Assembly: GCA_023678885.1 (NCBI GenBank)
Contig: CM042966.1
Location: forward strand, 23,822,028-23,886,027
Reading direction: 5' to 3'
DNA from: Pogostemon cablin
Lineage: Eukaryota; Streptophyta; Magnoliopsida; Lamiales; Lamiaceae
Length of the DNA: 64,000 nt
Part shown: in pieces, positions 46,659 to 58,012 of the stretch
How the letters are laid out: each line of letters opens with the position of its first letter
Numbering within the stretch: the first letter of the stretch is position 1
Notes under the pieces: model-generated
Told to the model about the DNA's origin: nothing
Databases searched by the model: none
What the model saw: only the letters and a program-made list of their open reading frames with translations
Position numbers and translations under genes: made by a program

Positions 46659-46949
46659 CTTCCTCCGTCCTGTGAAATATTTCACGTATTGGCGTGCGCG
46701 AAGATTAAGAAAATTTTATTTTTTAATGTATAAAGTAAGAGAGAGAATATATATTTTAGTTAATTTAATGAAAAAGGTGTGTAAAGTTATTGGAAGATGT
46801 GAAAAAGTGAGTATTATATTGGAATGTGTGTAAAAAGTGAATATTATAATAATTTATTTTTTTACCAATTTTAGTAAAAATGAAGTGTGAAATACTTTGA
46901 GGGACGGATAAAAAAGGAAAGTGTGAAATACTTTGGGGGACAGAGGGAG
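46659..46949. mobile_element. Stowaway-like MITE with a proven empty site
   Basis: Ends CTTCCTCCGTCCTGTGAAAT and ATACTTTGGGGGACAGAGGGAG-type inverse, flanked by TA. In the other block copy the site is empty: AGTAGAGTATTATTTAAGAG at about 49340-49360 holds a single TA. This shows insertion at TA after the block was duplicated. Confidence 0.95.
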
Positions 46950-46951
46950 TA

Positions 46952-47919
46952 TTATTTAAGAGATCAAGTATCCGCATTTTTTTATATGAAAAGAATTGTG
47001 TGAAACCTGACAGGATTATTTTGGTGAAATGAATAAGAAATCATAACACTTTAATAAAAAATGATATTAAATTGATGAAAAATAATAATAGAGTTGTAAA
47101 CTATTTATAAATATTTTATAATATAAGTAGTAATAATATTTTAATAAAAATGATAATTAATTACAAAAGTGTAAACTAATTTTATGTAATAAGAGCTCAC
47201 GTGAGTGTGTCTCTGTTTATAATTTTACTATATGTATTTGTCTCAAATATGTTTAAAAAATAACTTATGATATCCGCACTCTAACCAAATTTGGCTATCA
47301 ATATTTATGGACAGTACTCAAACCAATTATTACTAATTTATTTTGCAGGTATTCATATTCTTGTGTTTAAATTAATACTTCCTTCATCTTATTAAAGTTT
47401 ACAATTAGAGCAAGAAGGTGGAGTTGCTCACTCGGATATGAGCTGTGCTGGTACAAAAATAATACTTCTCCCATCCTATTTATAAGTTTCAATTTATTTT
47501 TGTAAGTAAATTAAAAAATATTATTATTTTATTTATAATAAATAGTTATATTAATAATGAAGATAAACTATACGTGGACCATTTTAAAAGGAAAAAAATA
47601 GAGGACATCCAAGTGTGACCCAATATATATACTCCCTCCGTCCGGTTTTAAGGTGTCTGTTTACTTTTTGCATGTGGATTAAGAAATATTATTATTATAT
47701 GTAAAGTGGGTAATTGTATTAGAGGAAAGTTGTGGTCCATATTGTGAACTTTTTTACTATCGATAGCGAGTCTTTGGAGATGACGTGATAATTATGTAGA
47801 TGTGACGTGTACTCGACTAATCAAACATATGAGAAGACCAGACTTCCTCCCAGATGTTGTTCTCGGGGATGGAATGTTTTTGCTTTTTATTGATACTGGT
47901 AATCGTTTAGAGATTGTCA
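46952..47919. other. Intergenic between the block copies
   Basis: AT-rich. It holds a left-hand Stowaway end at 47632 (CTCCCTCCGTCCGG after TA) whose right end is missing by about 47760, and another weak one near 47464. No gene. Confidence 0.5.
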
Positions 47920-48141
47920 AACTTGCAGATATATATTCCTAAAAATATGCTCAGAATTAAGTAGAGGAATGTCAAACTTGAAATATTGTGGAATTTATAA
48001 CAATATATTTTATGAAATTAATTTTCTTTAATTTTTCGTACTTGTTTATCATGTGTTTCTGCTTGTACATAATGCTAATAATACTCAAGTCATTTTTATT
48101 TATGAAGGATAAGTATATAAAATTTTCCACACTGTTAATGA

Positions 48142-48145
<4 letters not shown>

Positions 48146-48213
<68 letters not shown>
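48146..48213. repeat. (AT)n microsatellite
   Basis: Uninterrupted run of about 68 bp. Confidence 0.97.
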
Positions 48214-48216
<3 letters not shown>

Positions 48217-48451
48217 ATTTAACACAAGACATTACTTTTACAAGAATGAACGGATATCCGTGTTCATTCTCGAGAGGTGCATGTTTTGTTTAATTTTACT
48301 TGCATTGTCTTTTCAATAATTTGCATTACCTCTGCTTTAGTGTCATAAGATAGATAAAGTGGAGATGGATTGCTTATAATTATTAAAATATATTTATTAT
48401 ATAAATAAAATATTTTTATTGATAGTCAAAGTATATTTGTAATAAATTATA

Positions 48452-48573
48452 CTCTTTTCGTCTCATTTATAAATCTTATTTTCTTTTTGCACTTGAATTA
48501 ATAAGTATTATTTAAGGGGGTATTGGAAACATTTGAATGAAACAAATGTAAACTTTAGGTGGGACGGAGAGAT
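48452..48573. mobile_element. Internally deleted Stowaway-like MITE
   Basis: Starts CTCTTTTCGTCTCATTTATA and ends GGTGGGACGGAGAGAT. It is the counterpart of 45721-45911 with about 70 bp missing from the interior. Confidence 0.65.
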
Positions 48574-49016
48574 CGTTTTTTTTATTAGACAAAGTTAGTT
48601 GTTAATAAAATTAGTAGTTAATTCAACAAGCACCCATACTCCCTCCATTTTTTTTATGGGACCGACAGAGTATTATAACATCCTACAATTGTATTTTATT
48701 ACATCATTCATCAAACTTTAGAAAAACATACTTTAATAATCAATAAGCATACTTTATTTATATAACAATTATACTTTAACACACGTCTCACAAATCATCT
48801 AATTACACTGACATCATCTCACACAAGACTTTTTTTGTCTTCAATTTATAATAATAGTAATAAAATTCTCATTTCCCACAAATATCTTATTCTACGAAAT
48901 TAGAACGGGCCTATGGTTAGGTGGGCTGGGAGGTTGGTCAATGTGAAATGGGCCGGACCATGAAAATCAAGGGCTTAAACGGATGGGCTCTGTGCTGAAA
49001 TACTGGAAACCTTGTT

Positions 49017-49188
49017 GGCAAAAGGTTCTACGCCCCTGGGGACCGTGTCTCCATGTGAACACAACTCTTCCCCCCTTCAATCCTATTTAAATTTATGTAT
49101 TGCTAGGGGTCTAAATTGCAAATGGGTATGGAATTATAAAGGCACACTGAATGTGCTCCGTGCGCCCGGGTGCACAGGAACCTCACTC
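49017..49188. mobile_element. Small Mutator-like MITE (172 bp)
   Basis: Starts GGCAAAAGGTTC and ends GGAACCTCACTC, imperfect inverted termini, with AACCTTGTT on both sides (49008-49016 and 49189-49197), a perfect 9-bp duplication typical of Mutator-like insertion. The matching place in copy 1 (46510-46518) has a single AACCTTGTT. A relative lies at 59609-59787. Confidence 0.88.
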
Positions 49189-49570
49189 AACCTTGTTTCT
49201 TTGTTCCTCTTTATCGCATAGAGACTAGAGTTTAAATTAAACGCTAATTTGCTTCTAAGTTTTCAGTTTTTCTTTTTTTTTTAACAAGTTAAACAAGTAT
49301 AATATGACACATTATTATTACAAAGAAAAGGAATTCTTAAGTAGAGTATTATTTAAGAGATCAAGTATCCGCATTTGTTTATATGGAAAGAATTTTGTGA
49401 AACCATATGATGGAATTATTTTCATGATATAATAATAAGTTGAGTTGATATCATGTGCATGATATTAAATTAATGAAAAATAATAATATCATTATAAATT
49501 ATTTTATAAATAATTTATACTATAAATAAAAGTAACAACATCTATCTATATGTATCTATACATATATATA

Positions 49571-49870
49571 AAGCAATCTAAATTTCTACTTTTGTTTTCA
49601 ATATTTTTTTTTTAAATTTTACTCTATTTAGAAATAATTAAATTTTAATCTTTACCGTTCAATAACGCTTTTGATTTCAATCATAAAATTTAATTATACT
49701 AATAATGGATGTTATTATGCCAATAATAATAATTTTTTTATTTTTAATTAACAATATAAATTTGGTAAATATAAAAAATATTTTTGGCATATTCAACTAA
49801 TTGTGAATCAAAATACTAATCTTAAATTAATATATCAATTAATATATTTTAATTAATATATATATATATA
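49571..49870 (+). mobile_element. AT-rich repeat family, possible Helitron 5' part
   Basis: Closely matches the complement of 58296-58590 (shared CTTCTACTTTT..TTTTACTCTATTTAGAAATAA and GGCATATT.AACTAATT). The other copy is preceded by TCTCTCTC and a TA run, a 5' end often seen in plant Helitrons. No 3' hairpin or CTRR end was identified, so the class is uncertain. Confidence 0.4.
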
Positions 49871-50084
49871 TGATGAATGTGTTAATTCACGAATCTTACG
49901 CCTGGATTTGTGCTATTATGGAGTGTTTGAAGGTTGAAATCGGTTGTAAACCAATAAATATTGTGAAAAGCATGAATCAGGTGTTGATGGAACTATTTGA
50001 GTGGTTTTTCGAAGGAAATCAGAGTGGAAATATTGAATACGGAAGAAAGGAAGTCGAAGTCATCCGTTTGGGAGAAGCAGGAGT

Positions 50085-50345
50085 TTGATTCGACCTGAAG
50101 AAGGTCAATTCGACCTGCCCTTCAGGTCGAATTGGTGACACAACTTGTACAGAAGGCGGATTCGACCACGACAGGGGGATTCAACCTGGGCATCAGGTCG
50201 AATCGAGGTCGAATCGATTGGTTGGGATGCCGATTCGACCTGGTCAGTTGGTCGAATCGAACGTCTGGGACTTACAGTAGGTTGATTCGACTTCCGATTC
50301 GAGTTGTGGTGGTCAATTCGACCTGTTGTTGAGGTCGAATCGATG
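50085..50345. repeat. Array of TTCGACC hairpins in the solo LTR U3
   Basis: About ten exact TCGACC/GGTCGA motifs in 260 bp, arranged as facing pairs. Perfect inverted pairs: AATTCGACCTG (50107-50117) with CAGGTCGAATT (50123-50133), 5-nt loop; CGATTCGACC (50231-50240) with GGTCGAATCG (50250-50259); TTCGACCT (50317-50324) with AGGTCGAA (50332-50339). It lies about 100-350 bp upstream of the TATA box. Confidence 0.93.
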
Positions 50346-50436
50346 CTCGAGAACTTACCATATCCGTATTTTTAGACCGTCAATGTGTGTGATCACTTAA
50401 AAAGCCCATGCCAAGCCCAGTAGACGTGATTACAAG

Positions 50437-50443
50437 TATAAAA
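50437..50443 (+). promoter_or_regulatory. TATA box of the solo LTR
   Basis: TATAAAA in TTACAAGTATAAAAAAAGGC. It is in the same context as in LTR A. Confidence 0.65.
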
Positions 50444-51460
50444 AAAGGCTTATGCAGCATAAAAAAGACATTCAAGGATCTAGATTCATTCATTGAAGAG
50501 TCAAGACGTGGAGTTGAGAGGGAGAGCAATCTTCCATCATCCGGAGGGGCTGTGACAAAGTTCCGCTGGAGATTCAAGTAAGATCGGTCCAACTAATCAT
50601 AATTGTTCTTAGATCAATCATGGGCTAGAGCTGCTTCGATAGTTCTAGGGTTATGAAGGTTTCATGAGTTAATTTATCTTTCGTGTGTAAACTCCGTACA
50701 ACACTACTTGTGGTTTATTTTATATAAAATTGCGCGTTTTTAATCCATACTCACAGTCGTTTTGTGCATCAATAATTGTTGTGTAGAGTCTGAATACATA
50801 ATGTGGTTATTGGTTGAGTGCGTTCACTGCTGAGCAGGGTTTATTGTTATAATTTTAAGTGAAGGGATTCCGAAGTCTTATTAGAACTATCTTATATGAA
50901 TACTTGTTAATTGAATCATATTCGGGTTAATAAGTAGGATAAAGAGTATAACTTTATAGTACCTATAAAGGGAGATCAAATCGTGTTAGAGTACTAAGTG
51001 CACGAAAAATAATTGATTATGATAGTACCTAGAAAGGGGGTGAATTATATCCCTTACTCCGAGGATATTCACACGTGTTATACGCATATTACTTGTGTCT
51101 ATAAAGTGAATTTGCATAGTTTAGTGATGCGTCCATAAACCAGAAGGCAGAGTCGGACACTGTCACACGAAAGTATGAATTAATAAGTGGAATTGGATGA
51201 CCTGACGAACTACTTATCATCTTACTTGATCACAACCTACTATCTCTTCTTCTTGTTATTTTTACTTGTTATATTAATTATTAGTTGTTACTTAATATTA
51301 CAACCATTATATTTTCCAACATAGTCATAATTTACTAGAACATAATTAAATTGATATTTATCCGTCTATTGGGTTCGATATATAACTTGGTCACCTTCAA
51401 AACTACAATTGATATCCTTCCTACTTGAGGATTAATTGTGTGTTGAGAAAACGCCTATCA

Positions 51461-51463
<3 letters not shown>

Positions 51464-51514
<51 letters not shown>
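51464..51514. repeat. (AT)n microsatellite
   Basis: Run of about 51 bp directly beside the solo LTR; probably part of the AT-rich target. Confidence 0.96.
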
Positions 51515-51516
<2 letters not shown>

Positions 51517-53110
51517 AATCTTTCAGCACTATTTTTGGTAATTATTCCAACTTTTTTCCTACACCGTAGGTTGCTTTCAATCACTTTGGTTCATTCATTC
51601 AAATCATTCTATAAACGTTTTCATTAACTAATCAAATTTTTATTTTATTTTTCTTCTTCTTCTTTTTTTGGTGTCTTTTCTTTTTCTTCTATTTTATAGA
51701 TTATACTTTTATACTATTTTTAATCTTCTAATCTACTTTTATTTGTTCTCATGTGTGGTGTCTTTTCTTTTTCTTCTATTTTATAGATTATACATTTATA
51801 CTATTTCTAATCTTCTAATCTACTTTTATTTGATCTCATTTGCAGGTTCAATCATTCTCATTCTAGGTATTATTCTTCTTTTTATTTTTGTAAAATATTT
51901 TTTTTCTCTTCGATTTTTGTGGTGTTTTTATAATTTTATAAACCATATTTTTATCATAAATTTTATCTTCTATACTTTTATTTGATTTTACTTTTAAGTT
52001 AAATCATTTTCATATTTAATCTTTATGTGCATGTTTAATCATTCTTATTTGAAGTATTATTCTTCTTTTTTTGTTTTTGTTATCTTTTTTTTTTCTCTTC
52101 AATTTTGCATGTATTTTCTTTATAATTTTATAAACCACATTTTTACACTTTAATTTATTTTATCTTTTATATTTTTATTTGATCTTATTCTTAGGTTCAA
52201 TTATTCTTATTTGAAGTATCATTCTTCTTTTTTAGTTTTTGTTACTTTTTTTTTCTCTTCGATTTTGCATGTGTTATCTTTATAATTTTATAAACCTTAT
52301 TTTTATACTTTAATTTATTTTATCTTTTATATTTTTATTCGATATTATTCTTAGGTTCAATTATTCTTATTTGACACATCATTCTTCTTTTTTATTTTTC
52401 GTTTATCTTATGATTTATGTTTTTTTATTCGTTTTTGTGTTTTCTTTATATTCTATAAACCGTATTTTTATAGTATTTTTAATCTTAATTTCTTATTTTA
52501 ATATGATCTATTTGTAGCTTCAATCATTAAAAAAGAGTCATCAAAGTTTGCAGTGATAAGTTTGTAAAATTCAAATTTAATTTAATTATGATGTTTTCTT
52601 TATAATTTGATAAACCCTATACACATTAAACCTTAAGATTAATTTTATCTTTTATAATTTTATTTGATCTTATTTTCAGGTTCAATCAATCACATTTGAG
52701 GTATCATTCTTTTTTTTTTAGTTTATCTTATTATTTATGTTTTTTTTTTCTTTGTTTTTTGTATTTCTTTATATTCCATAAACCCTATTTTTATAATTTT
52801 TTAACCTTATTGTTATTATTTTTATTTAATTTTATTTGTAGCTTCAATCATTAAAAAAGAGTTACCAGGGTTTGAAGTGATAAATTTCGACAATCTAAAA
52901 TTAATTTAAGAAATTTTAGAATTGGAGACTCCAATTCAAAGTACTGGTGAAATATATTTTTTATTTAATCTTCAGGATTAATATATAGAATCTATCTTTG
53001 AAGTTTTGTATTTTATTCTTATTTGAAGTTTTGTAATTATTGTTATTTTTCATTCAATTTTATTTTCATTACGATCGTTTCTATTAATATTTTTTAATTT
53101 AGGCAATAAG
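51515..53110. repeat. T-rich degenerate tandem array
   Basis: From about 51665 a unit of roughly 170 bp recurs about six times with drift: TCTTCTTTTTT, then TTTATAATTTTATAAACC, then TTTTATTTGATCTTATT, then AGGTTCAATCATTCT. The first 150 bp and the units match the complement of 57080-57510. Open frames here are low-complexity and not genes. Confidence 0.75.
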
Positions 53111-54643
53111 TATTGTGCACTAAGTTTTTAAGGTGCAATTGGGTCGAATTTAACCCGGTGACCCACATACTTATAGTTATTTTATCTCACGGGTCATTTG
53201 GACTAATGTTTCACTGCGCCGTTTTCATCCATTCCACTCTGTAAATTTCTCTTTCTCTCTCTCCGCGCTCTCTCGCTGTTTCTGCCCATTCGTCGGTTTT
53301 CCTTTCTCCCTCTCGCCATGCGTTAGACGATGTGCTTCCTCTCTCATTCGCCTTCTTAATTCAATGAGTTTTGGCTATCTCTCGTTTCCGGTCTTGTTGG
53401 ATCGCTATGAAATTTCTATTTCGATTTCTACCCTATGTGATTTTGTTGTATTTTCGTTATCTTAGTTATGATTGTTTGCTCTTTTGGGTATGTTTTGTGT
53501 ATATTTGTTTACTATTTCTTTTTGATTTTTAAGATTTTTTCTGAAATTTATTTATTATGTGTACTTCAAACGTTTGAATTGTAAATGTTACGCCTTCCAT
53601 CATCTCATAATTTAATCGCATAAATCACGTTTTCATTGCACGAATCTGTCTGCATATTATAAACAGAAATGCAGCGCCATTCTTTCTTTTATTTCAGGTT
53701 GTTTTCATTTTTACTTTTAATTTTGTGTCATTCGTAACTACATTTTTTATGTGATAGAGCATGATAATTTGTGACCACATCCCACCAAATCAGTTTAAGC
53801 AAGGAAATAGAAATTCTTCAGTGCATTCAGCAAATCATTTTCTAAAAGAAATAATGATGCTTACAAGGTGATTCATAAATATACAGTGCACATTAATATA
53901 TAGTAGATATTGAAGATTATACATGCCTATGTTAGCACATTGCTTGGTTTCATAAAAGCTAGTTTATGTTTTTTTCTTTTTCTTTTTGGTGTTTTTTGTC
54001 TAATGTCCGTTTAAATCACCCTGTTTGATATACCCTTGTTAAAGATTTCTTCAAGTTACAAGAATCATAGAAAATTTAGTAAGTAGTTCCCTATGTTTAA
54101 TTTGCTTTATTAGTTCTTTTATTTGTTAACATTAATTTGCTGGTAGATAGTAAAGCGATTAAGCTGCCTGATGATTATTCACTTCTGTGTACATCGTTTC
54201 TATGTTTTGAGATTACTCATAAATGGATGCTCCAGTAGTTTGAAATGTGTTCTGGGTTTATGATATGTCAATAGTAAGATACTCCAGTAGTTGCAAGAAT
54301 GTTCTTGTTTTAGTTTAGATTGTCGTTATTGTTTAGTGAGCATACTTTGTAAAAGAGGTTGGACATTGTGTTATGTTTCTTGTTCTTCTATTATGTTTTC
54401 TTTTATTTTATGTTTGTTGAATCTTGTGTTTTATGTTTTATTATTTACATTCTAATGTATTTCTTTTATTTCAGTTAGTTTTTGAATATAAGTATGAGAA
54501 CAAAACAGTGTGCTTGAAGAGTTGTTTGGCTTCAATTGATGAACATCTTTAATTTTCACTTTACCTCATCGTGAGAATTATGGTGGAGGAAATAAGTGTT
54601 GTTGGCGGAGGAATATGTTACTATACTTACTTATGTATACATT

Positions 54644-54790
54644 GAAGAAGTGTATATGTTGCATCGAAAAATATATATGTTACAATGAAGAAGTGTATAC
54701 ATTGCATCGAAGAAGTGTATACGTTGTGATGAAGAAGTGTATATGTTGCTTTGAAGAAGTGTGCGGGGTGTTCGAAGAGGAAGAATATGT
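54644..54790 (+). repeat. 21-22 bp tandem repeats
   Basis: GAAGAAGTGTATATGTTGCA and variants repeat six or seven times. The period is not a strict multiple of three, so it is unlikely to be coding. Confidence 0.8.
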
Positions 54791-54805
54791 TACTAAACTT
54801 ATGTA

Positions 54806-55050
54806 CTCCCTCCGTCCCATCCTAATGGTTACACAATTCCATTTTGGGCGTCATATCCTAATGGTTATATTTTTCTTTTTAGCATATGGGACCCACACAA
54901 ATTAATTGTTTCTCTCTCCATGGGTCCATACATTCCACTAATACACCTACCCACTTTTTATACAATTTATTATTTGACATACACTCCATACACTTCATTT
55001 TTCCTGGCTCATTCCATTCAAATCATCAGCGTGATCTTCATCTTACTTTC
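54806..55050. mobile_element. Stowaway-like MITE, right end missing
   Basis: Starts CTCCCTCCGTCCCATCCTAA after TA; the interior is that of 56387-56641 (TTTTTAGCATATGGGAC). The terminal inverse was not found. Confidence 0.65.
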
Positions 55051-55977
55051 AAAATAAACCTGCATTTAAAAGATAATGAATATTAAAACAAATTTAAGCA
55101 AACTTCATTAAATTAATACATTAATAACAATTGTTTAGGACTTTATACTTAAGCCACAACGAAATATATATAATTCTCGTATAAAACTAACTTTCATTAC
55201 TTTGTTTTAGATAGAAATTCTGTTGTTAACCATTCAGCAAGGCAACAGCATCGAGATATGTTCCATATAATTTTAATTAAAATGAATTGGATAAAAAAAT
55301 AATTTCAAAGTTCCTACTAAGAACAAAAACATACATCACGATTTGTAAATTGTAACGAGAAGAGATAAATAAATAAATACCAAATTTACGGAAATAATTT
55401 TTAGAGAAGAAGAATAAATCGTTACTAAATTTATATCATCTGATTCACACCATCTTATTAACAAGTACACAATCAATTGTAACAGATTGTTAGTTTTTAG
55501 AAGAGACGAATGAATCGTAATAGATTCACGAGAAGAGGAATATTTTAGCATCTTCGAGGAGATGACACTTTATTTTTTGTATTCTCGTTTTGGAGGACAA
55601 TCTTACCGTGATGGAGGAAGACGTCGTCATGATGGAGGAGATGTTGTCGTGCAGGAGAAAAAATTCGTAATATATGCTGAGAATTTCTTCAAATTGCTTT
55701 AAATTATTCGATCGACTTACACACAAATCTGATGCAGTGAAACAAATCTGTGGAAAATCAATGAATCTGCTCGCGAATCCTCTAGGATTTGCTGATGGAT
55801 ATACTCACGATCGATGAATATGCTATTCAAATGGATTTTAATGTATATTCCCGTGTGTATGAGAAGAGGAATTTCGATAACAGGAAGAGGGATTTTGAGA
55901 AAAGAGGAGAGAGAAGGAGAGACGCGATGCGAGGATGGAGATGAAGAATTGTGACGTCATCCGGGTTATCTCTTATA

Positions 55978-56177
55978 CTCCCTCCGTCCGCTTCTAAGGT
56001 ATCTATTTTACTATTTTTGGCGTCCGCTTCAAAGATATTCATTTTCCTTATTTAATAAAAAAGTACACAATATGGTCCACCACTTCCCTCTAATACAACT
56101 ACTCATTTTACATATAATAATACTTCTTAATCCACGTGCAAAAAGCAAATTGATACCTTAGAACCAGATGGAGGGAG
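55978..56177. mobile_element. Stowaway-like MITE
   Basis: CTCCCTCCGTCCGCTTCTAA and TTAGAACCAGATGGAGGGAG, inverted, TA on both sides. Confidence 0.88.
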
Positions 56178-56386
56178 TATATTGGACCCATTTTCTAATT
56201 TGGGTTGTATTATTAGTGTGCACTATTTGTACAATAGATCAACTCTTTAATTTAATCTTTAGAATTAATATATGACACCTATTTTAAAAATTTTGTAATT
56301 TATTTTAATTTTTATGTCAATTTTATTTTCATTAGCATCGTCTCCATAAATATTCTTTTAATATTTATAAATTATTATATTACATA

Positions 56387-56641
56387 CTCTCTCCATCACA
56401 TCCTAATGGTTATACATTTCCATTTTCGGCGTCCCATTCTAATGGTTACATTTCCCTTTTTAGCATATGAGACTCACACAAATTAATTACTTTTCTTTCC
56501 ATGAGTCCACACATCCCACTAATACACCTACCCACTCTACATTAAATTATAATTTCTCTCACCTCAATACACATTAAAATAATATATTCATTAATTCTCT
56601 TGCAAAAAGTAAACATAACAATAAGGACGGGACGGAGAGAG
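56387..56641. mobile_element. Stowaway-like MITE
   Basis: CTCTCTCCATCACATCCTAA and the inverse ending GACGGGACGGAGAGAG, TA on both sides. Confidence 0.87.
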
Positions 56642-57079
56642 TAATATTTTATATTTTATTTTATTCATATATTATTCAATATAAAATAATACATAAATTA
56701 TATTATACAATATCTTTTTTGATATATGTTATTCAATTAAAAATATAATATAAATTATAGTATACAATATTTTTCTTTAAAAAAATAATTGAGTTTTACT
56801 GAGAGGTTATATCTATTTTTTAAAAATAAATAGACATCAATTAAAATAAAATAATTTTAACGTAATCAATAATAGAAACTTAATATTTATTTTAAATACC
56901 AAATCAAATTTAATTCTATGAAAAATAAGCGTATAATAAACAAGAGTGTATATTGAGTGCACCCGGGTGCAAGGGTGCACCATATGTGTATGACTTTTTA
57001 TTCTATTTTATATACATGTTATTCTATTTTGTATGCGTGTTTTGTTATAATTGTATACTTTTTCATAAAAGATAAAATA

Positions 57080-57690
57080 AAGATAAAAAAAAGAAGAATG
57101 ATACCTCAAAATGATTGAACATTCACATTAGATCAAATCAAAGTAAAATATACGTAAGATCATTATGATAATGATTGAACATAAAAATAAGATCAAATAA
57201 AATTATAAAAGATAAAATATAGATAACAAAAAAGAAGAATGATACCTCAAAATGATTAAACCTGCACATTATAATCAAACCAAAGTAAAATATAAAAGAT
57301 AAAACAAATTAAAGTAGATTAGAAATAATATAAAAGTAAAATAGAGAAAAAAAAAGAAGAAAGAAAAAAAAAGTAAGAATTTGATTATGTAATGAAAATG
57401 TTTATATAGAATGATTTGAAAGAATAAATGATTGTGATTGAAATCAATCAACGACGTAGGAAAAAAGGTGGGAAATTACCAAAGATAGCATTGAAAGATT
57501 TGATTTTATTGAAATTAATATAATGATTGACAATTAGTAGAATATATGTCAATACTATTTTTCATATTTATCAAATTTATATGTATAAAATTTAAATAAT
57601 AAAAAATCCATTATTAGTATAATTAAATTTTATGATTGATTGAAATCAAAGGAAAATCATATGTCATATGTATATTAAATTAAAGGCTAA
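57080..57690 (-). repeat. Second copy of the T-rich / AT-rich repeat family
   Basis: Complementary to 51515-52380 and, beyond about 57510, to 49690-49860. It lies inside the 1.35-kb element, perhaps as captured sequence. Confidence 0.65.
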
Positions 57691-57757
57691 TTATAGGGTG
57701 CACCCGGGTGCTTCCTAAAATAGGGTGCACTCATATACAAATATAAACAAAAATATA

Positions 57758-58012
57758 CTCCCTCCGTCCCACAACTAGGTATACATTTTTTCATTTTGGT
57801 CCGTCCCAAAACAAAGTATACATTTCCTTTTTTGGTTGATATGACCCATACAATACCATTATTATATCCACATTGCCCTACCCACTACACTAATACAACT
57901 ATCCACTACACATTAAAATATTATTTCTCTCACTTCACTACATATTAAAATATTATGCTCCTTAATCTCCGTGCAAAAAGTAAGCGTATACCTTGTTCCG
58001 GGACGGAGGGAG
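57758..58012. mobile_element. Stowaway-like MITE nested in the 1.35-kb element
   Basis: CTCCCTCCGTCCCACAACTA and GTTCCGGGACGGAGGGAG, TA on both sides. Confidence 0.92.

Larger units (their letters stand above)
45280..47000. repeat. Duplicated block, copy 1
   Basis: Shares long stretches, in order and orientation, with 47920-49400. Examples are GAATTAAGTAGAGGAATGTC near 45305, GGATATCC...CATTCTCGAGAGGTGC near 45500, GGCCTATGGTTAGGTGGGCT near 46410, and AGAGATCAAGTATCCGCATT near 46960. The copies differ by MITE insertions and an (AT)n expansion. No gene was seen in either. Confidence 0.85.
47920..49400. repeat. Duplicated block, copy 2
   Basis: See copy 1 at 45280. This copy has an (AT)n expansion at 48146, a short MITE at 49017 absent from copy 1, and lacks the MITE at 46659. 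Confidence 0.85.
49871..51460 (+). mobile_element. Solo LTR of the Athila-like element A family
   Basis: 1590 bp from TGATGAATGTG to GAAAACGCCTATCA, matching LTR A in order and length: TATA box preceded by AAAAGCCCATGCC, GGGCTAGAGCTGCTTCGATA, and TATCCTTCCTACTTGAGG near the end. Neighbouring pentamers ATATA and ATGTA agree in four of five bases within an (AT)n target. No internal domain, so a solo LTR. Confidence 0.87.
53120..56225. other. Unassigned 3.1-kb segment
   Basis: Bounded by similar sequences: GTGCACTAA near 53126 and its inverse context (TTAGTGTGCAC) near 56210. Outside flanks (52960-53110 and 56240-56380) are homologous to each other in direct orientation. GC-richer, pyrimidine-rich 5'-UTR-like stretches face inwards at both ends (53210-53350 on plus, 55990-55850 on minus). 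No convincing protein. It could be a non-autonomous transposon with captured promoters. Confidence 0.4.

Noticed and set aside
47972..48293. Frames with long (IY)n tracts
   Set aside because: Products of the (AT)n microsatellite.
50085..50345. CRISPR-like array
   Set aside because: Repeats are short, face each other and have irregular spacing inside a plant LTR. There are no constant-length spacers and no cas genes.
51668..51985. 105-codon hydrophobic frame rich in Phe, Leu and Tyr
   Set aside because: Arises from T-rich tandem repeats; codon use and composition are not those of a membrane protein gene.
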